Origin: Nocardia brasiliensis
GTDB lineage: Bacteria > Actinomycetota > Actinomycetes > Mycobacteriales > Mycobacteriaceae
Direction of reading: 5' to 3'
DNA length: 64,000 bases
NCBI RefSeq assembly: GCF_011801125.1
Contig: NZ_CP046171.1
Coordinates: 4,030,001 to 4,094,000 of the forward strand
The position numbers and the translations under genes were made by a program. This document shows positions 42,832 to 51,586 of the stretch, piece after piece (the stretch's first letter is position 1; the number at the start of each line of letters is the position of its first letter). The notes beneath the pieces were generated by a model. The model was given only the letters and a program-made list of their open reading frames with translations. It did no database searches and had not been told where the DNA came from.

Positions 42832-42958
42832 CCCAGCACCAGCCGCCGTCGGCCCGGCACCAGCCGCTCTTAACCCGGCACCAGCCGCTATCGACCTGGC
42901 ACCAGCCACCTTTGGCCCGGCACCAACTGCTGTCGGCCCCGGCACCAGCCGCTATCGA
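42832..42958. repeat. Six tandem 21-bp repeats
   Basis: A unit of the form CCCGGCACCAGCCGCTATCG recurs six times. The GCACC core begins at 42836, 42857, 42878, 42899, 42920 and 42942, a period of 21 bases (22 for the last step). Copies differ at several positions. The array fills the gap between the XRE gene and the 3' end of the HadAB gene. Confidence 0.85.
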
Positions 42959-42959
42959 C

Positions 42960-44027
42960 TCAGCGCAGCGCGATGTCGGCTATCGCGCGCCCGAACAGCT
43001 TGCGGCCGTCGCAGGTCGCGGTGAGCGTGACGGTGGCGGTGCGCCGCTCGGCATCGAGATCCTTGATCTTGCCCCGGAATTCGAGCACGCTCGCCTTGGT
43101 CGCGGCGACCGGGGCGAAGCCCGCGAACCGCACGCCGTAGCCGGTGACCGCGGCCGGATCACCCAGCCACGAGGTCAGGTATCCGGCGCCGAGCCCCATC
43201 GTCAACAGACCGTGCGCCACCACATCAGGCAGGCCCGCGCTGCGCGCGACCGCGTCGCTGAAGTGGATCGGGTTCGAATCACCGGACACCCCTGCGTAAT
43301 TCACCAGATCACCGCGCGAGAGCAGCATCGAACGGGTGGGCAGGGCCATCCCGACCGACAGGTCCTCGAAGCGGGGCAGGGTGTGCGGGGTCCTGGCGCG
43401 GTCGCGCGGATCGGCGACGGGCGCCTCGTCGAAGCATTCGACGAGACCGGATTCCTCGCCGAGGCTCGTCCGCCGCGCGGCGGCGTCGATCCGGTCGGCG
43501 CCCGACTGACCGCTCATGATCACACCGTCGACCGTGGTGCGCAGTTCGGTGGCGATCTCGACGCCGGTCTGCGCCACGGCGGTCGAGGTCGCGGTCTGCA
43601 GCAGTTCCTTGTGCTGGTTGGTCAGCACGTTCTTGGTCACCATGAAGTCTTTGTCGCCGAACTGCCGAAACGACTCGATATAGGAGACGCACTCGAGCCG
43701 ATCGCCCGCCAGTACCGGCCGATGCACCTGGATCGACTGCTCGGTCTGCAGCACCTGACCGATGTCGTAGGCGGTGAGCACGGTCTCGAACATCTTGCGC
43801 TGCATCAACATCAGCATGATCGAGGTGAAGGTCATCGGCGCGAGCAGTCCGTCGTAGCCGAGTTCGGCAGCGGCGTCCTCGTGCCAGTGCGCCGGGTGCT
43901 GTTCCTGCACCGCTCGCGCGAACTCCCGGATCTTCTCGCGGCCCACCTCGTAGGGCTCGGTCATCCGGTAATGGCGCCCCACCAAGGCCTGTGCCTGTTC
44001 GGACGCGCTGATCGTGATGTCGTTCAT
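42960..44027 (-). CDS. Fused HadA/HadB-type (3R)-hydroxyacyl-ACP dehydratase
   Basis: This 355-residue double-hotdog enzyme has an N-terminal HadA/FAS1-like domain (about residues 15-150, with IREFARAVQEQHPAHWHEDAAAELGY and GLLAPMTF). The C-terminal MaoC-like HadB domain has the catalytic hydratase motif YAGVSGDSNPIHFSD (Asp and His present) and the AHGLLTMGLG turn. It dehydrates 3-hydroxyacyl-ACP during fatty or mycolic acid elongation. The ATG at 44027 has GAGG close upstream and starts the family N-terminus. The longer frame from 44078 is unlikely. A catalytically altered paralogue lies at 33887. Confidence 0.88.
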   Translation of the reverse strand: MNDITISASEQAQALVGRHYRMTEPYEVGREKIREFARAVQEQHPAHWHEDAAAELGYDGLLAPMTFTSIMLMLMQRKMFETVLTAYDIGQVLQTEQSIQVHRPVLAGDRLECVSYIESFRQFGDKDFMVTKNVLTNQHKELLQTATSTAVAQTGVEIATELRTTVDGVIMSGQSGADRIDAAARRTSLGEESGLVECFDEAPVADPRDRARTPHTLPRFEDLSVGMALPTRSMLLSRGDLVNYAGVSGDSNPIHFSDAVARSAGLPDVVAHGLLTMGLGAGYLTSWLGDPAAVTGYGVRFAGFAPVAATKASVLEFRGKIKDLDAERRTATVTLTATCDGRKLFGRAIADIALR

Positions 44028-44241
44028 GTGCCTCTTTCGCGAATCCGAGACGTCTAGCTCGCCCGGACCGGCCAACACTACCGAAGCGGCGGTCGGGTCG
44101 CACAGCGCGGCCGGTGGGGACCGACGCCGCCCCGGCCGCCCGCGGGCGAAGGGGCTATCGCTCCTACATCGCGGCTTTCACCGGGCTCGGTAACAGCATC
44201 CGTTCAGGGGGCTGGACAGCTTGCGCGTCGGCAGCAAACGC

Positions 44242-45663
44242 TCAGCACTCATCGGGTGCGGCGACGCCTCGCAAACGTTGATCGAGCCAGTGCATCGCCT
44301 CCGGATAGCCGAGACCACCCGCGATGATGTGCTCGCCCGGCACACCGCGATACACCGCGGGCACGCCGAGCGCACACTGTTCGCGATAGAGGTTGCGGGC
44401 GCCCTCGGCGGGGATCCAGAACTCCTGGTCCCCGTTGTAGATGTAGAGCGGTGTCGCAGCAGGCATTCCGGCCATCCTGGTCACCCGGTAGATATCCGTG
44501 GCCACCGCCGAACGCAACGGGTCGGGGATGTTGGCGGCGATGTCTATCGGCAGCATCAGCACGCCGATCGCCCCATAGGTACTGCCGCAGGCGTTCTTCA
44601 GCGGTGAGGTCGCCACCCACTGCGCCAAATTGTTCATCCTGGCCAGGATTTCCGGCCGCTCCCTGCCGATCCCGAACACCGCGGCCATGAAAACCGCCGA
44701 GGCGAGATTGCCGTTCATACTGCGCGACAGGATCTCGAAGTCCGCGGGCACGCCGCCCAGCGCCGCACCGACGATGCGGTCGGTCAGCTCCGGCGCGTAG
44801 CCCGCGATCAGCTTCACCGCGCCATGGGTCGCGATCGCGCCGCCCGAGTAGCCGGTGAGGCCGAACCGGCTGGCGCCGAACTCATCCGGCGACAGCGCGC
44901 GCACCGCCCTGATCGCGTCCAGCACGGCGTGGCCCGCGGTGAACGGCTCGGCGTAGGCCATCCACGGCCCCTCGTGATCGGGGATCAGCACCGCGTAGCC
45001 GCGCAAGGCCGCGACATGGGTGGTGGGCGGGATGAAGTCGGTGACGTTGGTGTCCGGGTGCAGTCCGTGCGCCAGCGTGTATCCGGGCGTGCACGCGCGC
45101 CCGAGCGCGTCGATCGGCAGGTTGTTCACCACCACCGGTCGCGGGCCGGGCCCCGGCCATGCCGCCGCGGGCACCACGAGGGTCGCGGTGGCGAAGGAGG
45201 GATGGCCGTTGGCGTCGGTGGTCCGATACTTGAGCAGCCGCGCCTGCCGGATCGGCAGCACCAGCAGCGGTGCCGTAGTCGCGGTGACATCCCTGACCTC
45301 GATGAGCTCGCCGGGCACTAGATCGGCGAGGCCGGCGGGCCAGGCGTCGAAGATCGGGTCGCCCACGTCGTCGGGCCGCACCGCGGCCCGCAACGCGACC
45401 ACCGCAGGCGCGGCACCGGTCGCCTCCCACACCGGTGACGGTTCGACCGGCGCGGGCGCGATCGGCGGCGGCGGAATCACCTGGTCGATCAATTCGTGCA
45501 AGGGCGGGAGCGCATTCGGCGGCGGGAATTGCGCGAAAAGTTCCGGCAGCGACGGCAACTGGGGCAGTGCGGGCGGGGCAGGCGGCGGCTCGGCGGCCGC
45601 CTGCCCCGTCATCGCCGGGTACACGAGCAGAAGTGCCACGGCAATGGCAGGCAAGCATCTCAT
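44242..45663 (-). CDS. Secreted LIP-family lipase 1
   Basis: This 473-residue exported lipase has a signal peptide (MRCLPAIAVALLLVYPAMTG, cleavage near AAA) and a proline-rich linker of about 50 residues (many PPAPP/LPQLP runs). The alpha/beta hydrolase fold carries the nucleophile elbow GYSGG with Ser273, an acidic residue in the YIYNGDQEFWIP block and a C-terminal GEHIIAGG with the histidine. This is the LIP family of secretory lipases (PF03583 type). It degrades esters outside the cell. It is the first of three related secreted hydrolases on this strand within 5 kb, each apparently with its own promoter. Confidence 0.88.
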   Translation of the reverse strand: MRCLPAIAVALLLVYPAMTGQAAAEPPPAPPALPQLPSLPELFAQFPPPNALPPLHELIDQVIPPPPIAPAPVEPSPVWEATGAAPAVVALRAAVRPDDVGDPIFDAWPAGLADLVPGELIEVRDVTATTAPLLVLPIRQARLLKYRTTDANGHPSFATATLVVPAAAWPGPGPRPVVVNNLPIDALGRACTPGYTLAHGLHPDTNVTDFIPPTTHVAALRGYAVLIPDHEGPWMAYAEPFTAGHAVLDAIRAVRALSPDEFGASRFGLTGYSGGAIATHGAVKLIAGYAPELTDRIVGAALGGVPADFEILSRSMNGNLASAVFMAAVFGIGRERPEILARMNNLAQWVATSPLKNACGSTYGAIGVLMLPIDIAANIPDPLRSAVATDIYRVTRMAGMPAATPLYIYNGDQEFWIPAEGARNLYREQCALGVPAVYRGVPGEHIIAGGLGYPEAMHWLDQRLRGVAAPDEC

Positions 45664-45835
45664 GGCACACGCCTTTGGGTGCGGACATCGGACTGTCTGG
45701 CGCCCGGAGACGCGACCTTCGGCCGTCGGAGAGTCCCCTGTGCTACCGAGGCCAGACCGTCAGGCTAACCCGCCCGGTCGGCGCGGCTCACGCGCTGCCG
45801 CCGAGTCGTAGGAGACACGTGGCCGAACCGCAACA

Positions 45836-45878
45836 ACCGAGCCGCACACCCGGTTCGGCACGGGGCATGCGGCTCGGT
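45836..45878 (-). terminator. Hairpin after LIP lipase 2
   Basis: ACCGAGCCGCA and TGCGGCTCGGT form a perfect 11-base stem with a 21-base loop. It lies 14 bases past the stop of the lipase at 45892-47133 on the minus strand. Confidence 0.6.
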
Positions 45879-45891
45879 CGCGGTCGCCGGT

Positions 45892-47133
45892 TCAGCAGTT
45901 GCTCGGGGCAGGCTCCCCACGCAAACGCGCGTCCAGCCAACTCAGCGCCGCCGGGATGCCGAGCACCGCCGCGGTCAGGTGATCGGGGACCGGAATCTGC
46001 TCGGACTGCACCTTCGCACCCGCTGCACACCAGCGCTGGATGGTGTTGACCACCGCGTCCACCGGGATCAGCCCGTCGATCGGCGAATGCCACTCGAACA
46101 CCGGCGTTCTCGGCACCCCGGCGTAGAGCTCCAGGCTGTTCTCCTCGACCACGGCGCGGGCGGTGCGGTCGTTGATCATCGAGGTGGTCTTCGCGAAGTC
46201 CAGCGCGCCGCGACCGGCACCCGCTGCCAAGATGTCGTTGGTGCAGCTATTGGCGATCTGCGCCCGCGCGGCGAGTCCGCGCTCGTTCAGCTGGTCGCTG
46301 AGCGGAAAGCGCTCGGGATACTCCCGTTCCAGCCCCAGGCCGGCCGCCAGCGCCAGGCCGAACACGGGATGCGCGCTGAGGCCGAGCGCTTCGAGCATCT
46401 TGACCAGGTTCATCGGCACCCCACCCATGGCGGCGCCGGCGAGCTCCAATTCGGGCGCGTAGGTCGGCGCCAACGCCGAGGCCCACGCGGTGGCCATGCC
46501 GCCGCCGGAGTAGCCGACCAGCGCCGTCTTGCTGTGCCGCACCCGCAGTTCGTCGACCTGCTTGACGGCGCGAATTCCGTCCAGGGTGATCTGACCGCCG
46601 AGTTTCGCGGCGCCGTAGGCGAAGTTCGGCCCGAGGTGATCCGGCAGCGCGACCGTCCAGCCGCGCTGCAGCAGCACATTCCAGCCCGGGGCCTCCCGCA
46701 CGACCAGGTTCGGATCACCGGTGTAGAGGACCTTCGACACCGAGCACTCGGCGCCGAGCCCGTTGATGATGTGCTGGAACGACAGCAGTGGCCCGTCTTG
46801 GACATGCGCGCGCGGCGTGAGCACCGTCGTGGTCGCGGCGATGGGCTTGCCGGTGGAGCTGGTGGAACGGAACCGCACCAGCGTAACCGTGGTGTCGGGG
46901 AAGATCGGCAGCGGCGGCATCGGTTTGGTGGCGAGCACATCGCCGGGCTGCTTGTCCGCGATGTCGGCCGGTGTCGCGTAGAAGGGGTCGGGGTCGGGCG
47001 CCGGATAGAGCGGCGCGCTGTGGCCCGCGCCCGCCATGGTGGCCACCAGCATCATGCCCGCTGCCATGGCACCGAATATCCGCCCTGATCGGGCGCGGGA
47101 AGATCTGCTTGCCGTTGATAGAACCTGGCTCAT
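45892..47133 (-). CDS. Secreted LIP-family lipase 2
   Basis: This 413-residue exported lipase has a signal peptide (about residues 18-40: IFGAMAAGMMLVATMAGAG, cleavage near HSA). It carries the LIP core ending in the nucleophile elbow GYSGGG with Ser209, GAAMGGVPMNL, an aspartate in EWHSPIDGLIP and the C-terminal VPDHLTAAVLG histidine. It shares the family with the flanking lipases but lacks their proline-rich linker. The ATG at 47133 has GAGAGG upstream, and the frame open from 47289 has no signal peptide. It acts outside the cell on acylglycerols or other esters. A hairpin follows. Confidence 0.88.
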   Translation of the reverse strand: MSQVLSTASRSSRARSGRIFGAMAAGMMLVATMAGAGHSAPLYPAPDPDPFYATPADIADKQPGDVLATKPMPPLPIFPDTTVTLVRFRSTSSTGKPIAATTTVLTPRAHVQDGPLLSFQHIINGLGAECSVSKVLYTGDPNLVVREAPGWNVLLQRGWTVALPDHLGPNFAYGAAKLGGQITLDGIRAVKQVDELRVRHSKTALVGYSGGGMATAWASALAPTYAPELELAGAAMGGVPMNLVKMLEALGLSAHPVFGLALAAGLGLEREYPERFPLSDQLNERGLAARAQIANSCTNDILAAGAGRGALDFAKTTSMINDRTARAVVEENSLELYAGVPRTPVFEWHSPIDGLIPVDAVVNTIQRWCAAGAKVQSEQIPVPDHLTAAVLGIPAALSWLDARLRGEPAPSNC

Positions 47134-47408
47134 CGATAGGCACCTCTCGAATGATCCAACGTTGTGATCATCCTCGACAAACTCCGCGCCGAACGGCAGC
47201 GGCCGCGGCGATCGTGTTGAGAATTCACAAGTTTGGAGCGACCGGTCTGTGCCGGGGCGGAGCATTGGCTGGTGCGGAAGCCCCGTCAACCCCTATCGTC
47301 GCTGTGACATATCCAGCCAATGGGACCGAACATGTGCTGAACCATGGTGTTCGCCTTACCTTCACACATACCGGTGCGTTACCCGACCGGCGGGAAGGAG
47401 ACCGCGGC

Positions 47409-47651
47409 ATGGACAGCGGCGCGCATAGGCTCGCTCACGACACGCAGGCCGAGGAGACGCCGACCCGGCGCGTCACCGTCTATTTCGACGGACCCACACC
47501 CGAGGACGCGCTGATTCTCGAATACGCCGCGAGCAACACCGAGGCCTGGGAGTTCACCTCGGCGGCCCTGTACGCCGGGCTCACCGTCACCGTGGACGGC
47601 AAGGTACGCCCCGGATTACGCCGACTCCCCTGCCGATCGCTCTGGCACTGA
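47409..47651 (+). CDS. Small hypothetical protein, 80 aa
   Basis: The function is not recognised. The ATG at 47409 has a strong GAAGGAG eight bases upstream, which supports real translation. The N-terminal 25 residues are polar. The rest (VTVYFDGPTPEDALILEYAASNTEAWEFTSAALYAGLTVTVDGK) looks like a small alpha/beta domain. The end is basic with two cysteine/arginine-rich turns. There is no signal peptide. It lies alone, divergent from LIP lipase 2. A larger frame open from 46971 is a shadow of the lipase gene. Confidence 0.6.
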   Translation: MDSGAHRLAHDTQAEETPTRRVTVYFDGPTPEDALILEYAASNTEAWEFTSAALYAGLTVTVDGKVRPGLRRLPCRSLWH

Positions 47652-47834
47652 ACAATTTCCGCCGCCGGACGGCCGGAAGTTCCACATTCTCGGCACATTC
47701 TGCATATTTGCATCGCATGCGTGTTCACATCATGCGCAGTTATCGCCCGCTTTTCCGCGAAAACCGTTCATCGAACCGCGTTCCGACCGGGCACATTTCG
47801 ACAGCACGCCCCGCTCCGGCACACTGTGCGGGTA

Positions 47835-48962
47835 CTAGACCGGATCGAGCACGCGATGCAGGAACGCCACCGAATCGGGTAACGAGGTCCGCGCGGCGCC
47901 GAGATGGTCGCCGGCATAGACACGCGTCTCGAGATCGGCACCGGAGCGATACAGCTCGGCGATCAGCTTCGCGGTCATCGGGGCGGGCACCTCCAGATCG
48001 GCCAACCCCTGACCGATGAACAGCGGGACCGTGTAACCCGAGGTGGGAATCTGCAACATCGCCCTGGCCGCCGACCACAGTGCCGGATCGTCGAGCGGTT
48101 TGGCGAGCATCGCACCGATCGGCACGTCGGCCAGCCGGGCGTTGGCGTCGGCGATGCATTCGGTCTCGACGACCCGCAGTGCCGCCAGACCGGTCGGTGT
48201 CAGGTAGTCGTCGACGTCGAGTTCCGGTGCACTGGCCCGCAATCCGGCCAGCAGCATCGCGACGTAAGCGGGCGTCTTTTCCAACGGCAGACGCGGAATC
48301 CACGGACCCGCGATCGCGATCGCCAGCTCGAGGTTCGACGGCGGGCCGGTGGCCGCGGCACCGCGCAATTGCAGTTCCGGCGCGTCGGCGGGCGCGATCG
48401 AGGCGGTGAACAGCGCCGCCTGCGCGCCCTGCGACTGGCCGAGCACCGCCCACTTGGTGCCGAGGTCCCGCTCGACCGACCGCGCGGCGCGGACCGCATC
48501 GATCACGCTGCGCGCCTGCGACGGACCATCCAGATAGGGGTGCGTGCCCGGCGTACCGAGCCCGACGTAGTCGGTGATCACCACCGCGTAGCCGGCCCGC
48601 AGCAGCTCCGGATACAACGTGTCGAGATAGTGGGCGCGTGGTTCGAGGGTGAACGCGCACTGGTCGGCGATGCCGGTAGTGCCGTGCGCGTAGGCGACGA
48701 TCGGCCAGCCGCCCTCCGGCGGCGTCCCGGGCGGCACATAGACCACCCCCGTGCTCTGCATCGGTCCGCGTGGTCCGCGCGACCAATAGGTCAGTCGCTC
48801 GGCGGTCGCCGCGCCGTCCACCCGAAATCGCCCGGTGAGTTCCGCCAGATTCGTCACCGTTCCCGGCGTCTCACCCGCCCCCGCCGTCGCAGGCGTTGCC
48901 AGCGCGACCGCCACCGAGACCACGACTCCGACCGCCCCAGCCATGATCCGTGTACACATCAT
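47835..48962 (-). CDS. Secreted LIP-like alpha/beta hydrolase 3
   Basis: This 375-residue exported hydrolase has a signal peptide (MMCTRIMAGAVGVVVSVAVA, cleavage near AGAG). It has the oxyanion block AYAHGTTG, a VVITDYVGLGTPG segment, the nucleophile elbow GQSQG with Ser177, an aspartate in IGQGLADLEVP and the histidine in YAGDHLG. It belongs to the LIP/secreted esterase group but is more distant from the two lipases to its right (in gene direction). Starts at 48962 or 48959 are equally possible. The frame open from 49007 adds an unlikely N-terminus. Confidence 0.85.
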   Translation of the reverse strand: MMCTRIMAGAVGVVVSVAVALATPATAGAGETPGTVTNLAELTGRFRVDGAATAERLTYWSRGPRGPMQSTGVVYVPPGTPPEGGWPIVAYAHGTTGIADQCAFTLEPRAHYLDTLYPELLRAGYAVVITDYVGLGTPGTHPYLDGPSQARSVIDAVRAARSVERDLGTKWAVLGQSQGAQAALFTASIAPADAPELQLRGAAATGPPSNLELAIAIAGPWIPRLPLEKTPAYVAMLLAGLRASAPELDVDDYLTPTGLAALRVVETECIADANARLADVPIGAMLAKPLDDPALWSAARAMLQIPTSGYTVPLFIGQGLADLEVPAPMTAKLIAELYRSGADLETRVYAGDHLGAARTSLPDSVAFLHRVLDPV

Positions 48963-49126
48963 CGACCGACTATCCCCAGCGGGTCGAGCGACGGCAAGCC
49001 ACCACAATCAGTGGCGCACGCAGGGTCTCGACCTCGGAAACTGTCGAGGATACCGGGTGGTCGCTAGGCTCGGGTGGTCAAATTCAGCGGCGCGACGGCC
49101 CCGGCCTCGACGCGGAAGGAGTCCGA

Positions 49127-49684
49127 ATGTCACGCCAGGACCGGTCGGTTCGCGGTCGGCGCCACACCGACTCGACACCTCGGGCCCGCACCGTCGCGGC
49201 GCTCTACGGAGCACTGTCCTGCGTCGCGCTGTTGCCCTCGCTCACGGCATGCGGGGCCGACGCCCCCGTCGCACGCCCCGGGGTATCCCCTCCTACTACC
49301 GCAACAACTCCCCCACCCGGCCCGCCCAGCGTGACCCGGGCGCCGACCACGACACCCACCGTCGACCCGTACGCCGGTCTGCCGTTGATCGATCACCTGA
49401 CGTGGACCGACACGATCGACGGGTCCAGGCTGCTCGTCTTCCCCACCGAGGCCGGACGCAAGACCACCGCGGGCGACGCCGGTGATCGGGCCTGGCAAGA
49501 GGTGCTTACCCGCGACCCCGCGGCGGGTACCCCCGGAATGGCCGACCAGTTCCGCTGCCACTGGGTCTGGGCCCGGCTGATCCGACCGGATAAACCCAGC
49601 TGGAATCTGGAACCGTGGCGCCCGGCGGTCGGCTATCAGGCCACCGTCGACGCCCAATGCAACCCCGGCGGCCCTGAACGCTGA
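49127..49684 (+). CDS. Secreted lipoprotein, DUF2599-like
   Basis: This 185-residue protein has an N-terminal export signal ending in a lipobox-like LTAC at Cys42. A proline/threonine-rich linker (PPTTATTPPPGPPSVTRAPTTTPTVDP) follows. A C-terminal domain of about 105 residues has HLTWTDTIDGSRLLVFPTEAGR, a single FRCHWVWARL segment and a terminal cysteine. This domain resembles DUF2599 proteins of mycobacteria and nocardiae. The protein is probably anchored to the outer face of the membrane. The ATG at 49127 has GGAAGGAG upstream. The function is unknown. Confidence 0.75.
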   Translation: MSRQDRSVRGRRHTDSTPRARTVAALYGALSCVALLPSLTACGADAPVARPGVSPPTTATTPPPGPPSVTRAPTTTPTVDPYAGLPLIDHLTWTDTIDGSRLLVFPTEAGRKTTAGDAGDRAWQEVLTRDPAAGTPGMADQFRCHWVWARLIRPDKPSWNLEPWRPAVGYQATVDAQCNPGGPER

Positions 49685-49718
49685 CCGGGCCGCAACTCGC
49701 TATCGAAAGGACGCAGGC

Positions 49719-50408
49719 ATGCGCGTTGTCATCGCAGGCGGACACGGCAAGATCGCCATGAAACTCGCCGAGTTGCTCACCGGCCGCGGCGACGAGGTCG
49801 CGGCGCTGATCCGCAATCCGGACCACGCGGCCGATATCACCGCCATCGGCGCCGAGCCCGTGCTGCTCGACCTGGAGCAGGCCGCACCCGAGGACGTACT
49901 CGCCGTCGTGACCGGTTCGGACGCAGTGGTTTTCGCCGCGGGCGCCGGGCCGGGCAGCGGCGTGGCGCGCAAGTACACCGTCGACCGCGACGGCTCCATC
50001 CGGCTCGCCGAGGCGGCCGAACAGGCGCGAGTGCGCCGTTTCGTGCAGATCTCCAGCATCAACGCCGGCCAACCACCGGCGGCGGGCACCGACGAGGTCT
50101 GGGCCGCCTATCTCGACGCGAAGACACAGGCGGAGGACGACCTGCGCAAGCGCGATCTGGACTGGACGATTCTGCGCCCCGGCCTTCTCGTGGACACCCC
50201 GGGTAACGGATCGGTCACCCTGACCGTACCGCCGGTTCCGCGTGGCGACATCCCCAGAGCCGACGTCGCGCAGGTCATCGCCGCGCTACTGGCCGCGACA
50301 CACACCGTGCACCTGACACTCGAACTCGTCGCGGGCAACACACCAGTTGCCCAGGCGGTGGCCGCGCTCGCGACGGGCGCGAACGATGGTGCCGCCCTTA
50401 CCGATTGA
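49719..50408 (+). CDS. NAD(P)-binding protein, NmrA/YwnB-like atypical SDR
   Basis: This 229-residue protein has an N-terminal Rossmann motif IAGGHGKIAMKLAELL (GxxGxxA type), the SDAVVFAAGAGPGSG turn, FVQISSINAG and a YLDAKTQAEDDL segment equivalent to the YxxxK region. The DWTILRPGLL block is typical of atypical SDR5-like epimerase/NmrA proteins. Such proteins bind NAD(P)H and serve as oxidoreductases or redox sensors. It starts 34 bases after the lipoprotein gene with AAAGGA upstream. A small frame with a strong ribosome-binding site follows at 50443. Confidence 0.88.
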   Translation: MRVVIAGGHGKIAMKLAELLTGRGDEVAALIRNPDHAADITAIGAEPVLLDLEQAAPEDVLAVVTGSDAVVFAAGAGPGSGVARKYTVDRDGSIRLAEAAEQARVRRFVQISSINAGQPPAAGTDEVWAAYLDAKTQAEDDLRKRDLDWTILRPGLLVDTPGNGSVTLTVPPVPRGDIPRADVAQVIAALLAATHTVHLTLELVAGNTPVAQAVAALATGANDGAALTD

Positions 50409-50442
50409 TGTTGCCGTCGATGTTCTGAACAGGAGTTGAACC

Positions 50443-50622
50443 GTGTTCAGCCCGGCGCGACCCGCACCGCTGTTTCAATATCAGCTCTATACCGACGATG
50501 AGGCCGCGTCGGCGCATCGATTCACCGAACATTTCCTGGCCGTGCACGACGCGGCCGCTCGATTCGCGCAGCCGAGCGCGCACGTCGATTTAGACATCGA
50601 TGACTTATTCGGAACGAGGTGA
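50443..50622 (+). CDS. Small protein, 59 aa, with two TTA codons
   Basis: A GTG start has AGGAG seven bases upstream and lies 34 bases after the SDR gene. The predicted 59-residue product starts FSPARPAPLFQYQLYTDDEAA and ends with the acidic DLDIDDLFGTR. Codon third positions are GC-rich except for two TTA leucine codons, rare in this genome type, near the end. It has no signal peptide or membrane helix. The function is unknown. It could be a small regulatory or interaction protein encoded with the SDR. Confidence 0.5.
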   Translation: MFSPARPAPLFQYQLYTDDEAASAHRFTEHFLAVHDAAARFAQPSAHVDLDIDDLFGTR

Positions 50623-50681
50623 AACACCGCCTACCGGAGCCCGCTTCAGCAAACTTTCAGACGCTAAACCCGCACGTGCGC

Positions 50682-50740
50682 TTGCAAATCGATCGTGCAG
50701 ATGTACTTGCATATGAAAGGTACAGCGACCTAAACTCAGT
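50682..50740 (+). promoter_or_regulatory. Repeated regulatory element upstream of the 102-aa gene
   Basis: TTGCAAATCG is followed by GTGCAGATGTAC at 50695-50706 and by CTAAACTC. The stretch 50694-50740 matches 53479-53525 at 40 of 47 bases by my count. The GTGCA-N2-TGYAC core also occurs upstream of the DUF397 gene at 52827-52838. The next gene starts about 100 bases downstream. Confidence 0.6.
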
Positions 50741-50841
50741 CCCGCAACGCTTTACAGGGGACAACCAGGGGAGGCCGCATGGGCGAGCCGAAGGCCGAAG
50801 CCGCCGTGGGTCCGCTGCCGCCAAACGTCAGGGGCGTTCGA

Positions 50842-51150
50842 ATGAACCAACCACTTTCCGGCGTCCGGTTCGGCATAGCCGATGCCGCACTGGTCGACCA
50901 GCCAGCGAACGGTACACAAATGATGAGCACACCGTCGGCCCGGAGCGGCCACAGAACCAGCGCGTACTCCCGGGAGACCGCCGTCGCGTTCGTCATCGAC
51001 GCGGTCGAGTCCACCGGCGCGGCCACTCGGCACGATTTCGACATCGACCGAATCGTCACCACCGCACACGATGTCGTCGACGACTGGGACTTCCACGCCA
51101 TGCAGCCGGCGACCTTCTGGCGCATCGCATCCAGTTTCATCCGGCAGTAG
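50842..51150 (+). CDS. Hypothetical protein, 102 aa, WhiJ-island associated
   Basis: The function is not recognised. The C-terminal part (RIVTTAHDVVDDWDFHAMQPATFWRIASSFI) is helical and appears distantly related to the end of the 78-aa protein at 53612 (MARDILSAHEVHGPQCRQWLAAAAYLS). The two genes share an upstream regulatory block and the start context GGGGCG-TTCG-ATGA. That context selects the ATG at 50842 over the upstream ATG at 50779. The protein probably belongs with the neighbouring XRE/DUF397 genes as an accessory small protein. Confidence 0.6.
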   Translation: MNQPLSGVRFGIADAALVDQPANGTQMMSTPSARSGHRTSAYSRETAVAFVIDAVESTGAATRHDFDIDRIVTTAHDVVDDWDFHAMQPATFWRIASSFIRQ

Positions 51151-51586
51151 CCCACCGGGCGGCTCGGCATGGATACCGTAATGCCTTGTCCCGCAAGCCC
51201 TGAGCCATCTTGCTCCACTGGCGATGATTCAACCTCAGGCACAGGGATTGCGGCGCAAGGCATTACGGGTTCCACACTCGCCGAATCGGCCGATGCAGTT
51301 CGGACCGAGTAACCCCTCGCTCGCGCCGAACTACCGACAGGCGCTCGCACCGATCCCCTCGGTGCGGGCGCCCCGTCGTCTGATGCCCGTGTCGAATCTC
51401 GCGGCGCCCGAGCACCGTAGGCGGGTCCGGCCGCGATCGGCGAGGTCACCGATCGACCGTCACGTGACAACATTTCCGCCGTAGTAGACGCACGCTCGGT
51501 GCCGTCACACCGGCCCCGAAAACCGGAAAACCACGCCCGTCCTCGTGGCGGTGCGTGGCGTTCTGGGAGCCCCGTAGCGGGGCGAC
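51151..51586. other. 436-base gap in the WhiJ-like island
   Basis: The gap lies between the 102-aa gene and the 3' end of the XRE gene. Frames across it are arginine/proline-rich with no domain or ribosome-binding site. A copied GCAAGGCATTACGG/CCGTAATGCCTTG pair (51176-51190 and 51255-51270) forms a long-range inverted repeat of unknown role. Confidence 0.4.

Noticed and set aside
42832..42958. CRISPR array
   Set aside because: The 21-bp units abut directly without unique spacers, so this is a tandem repeat and not CRISPR. No cas genes are present.
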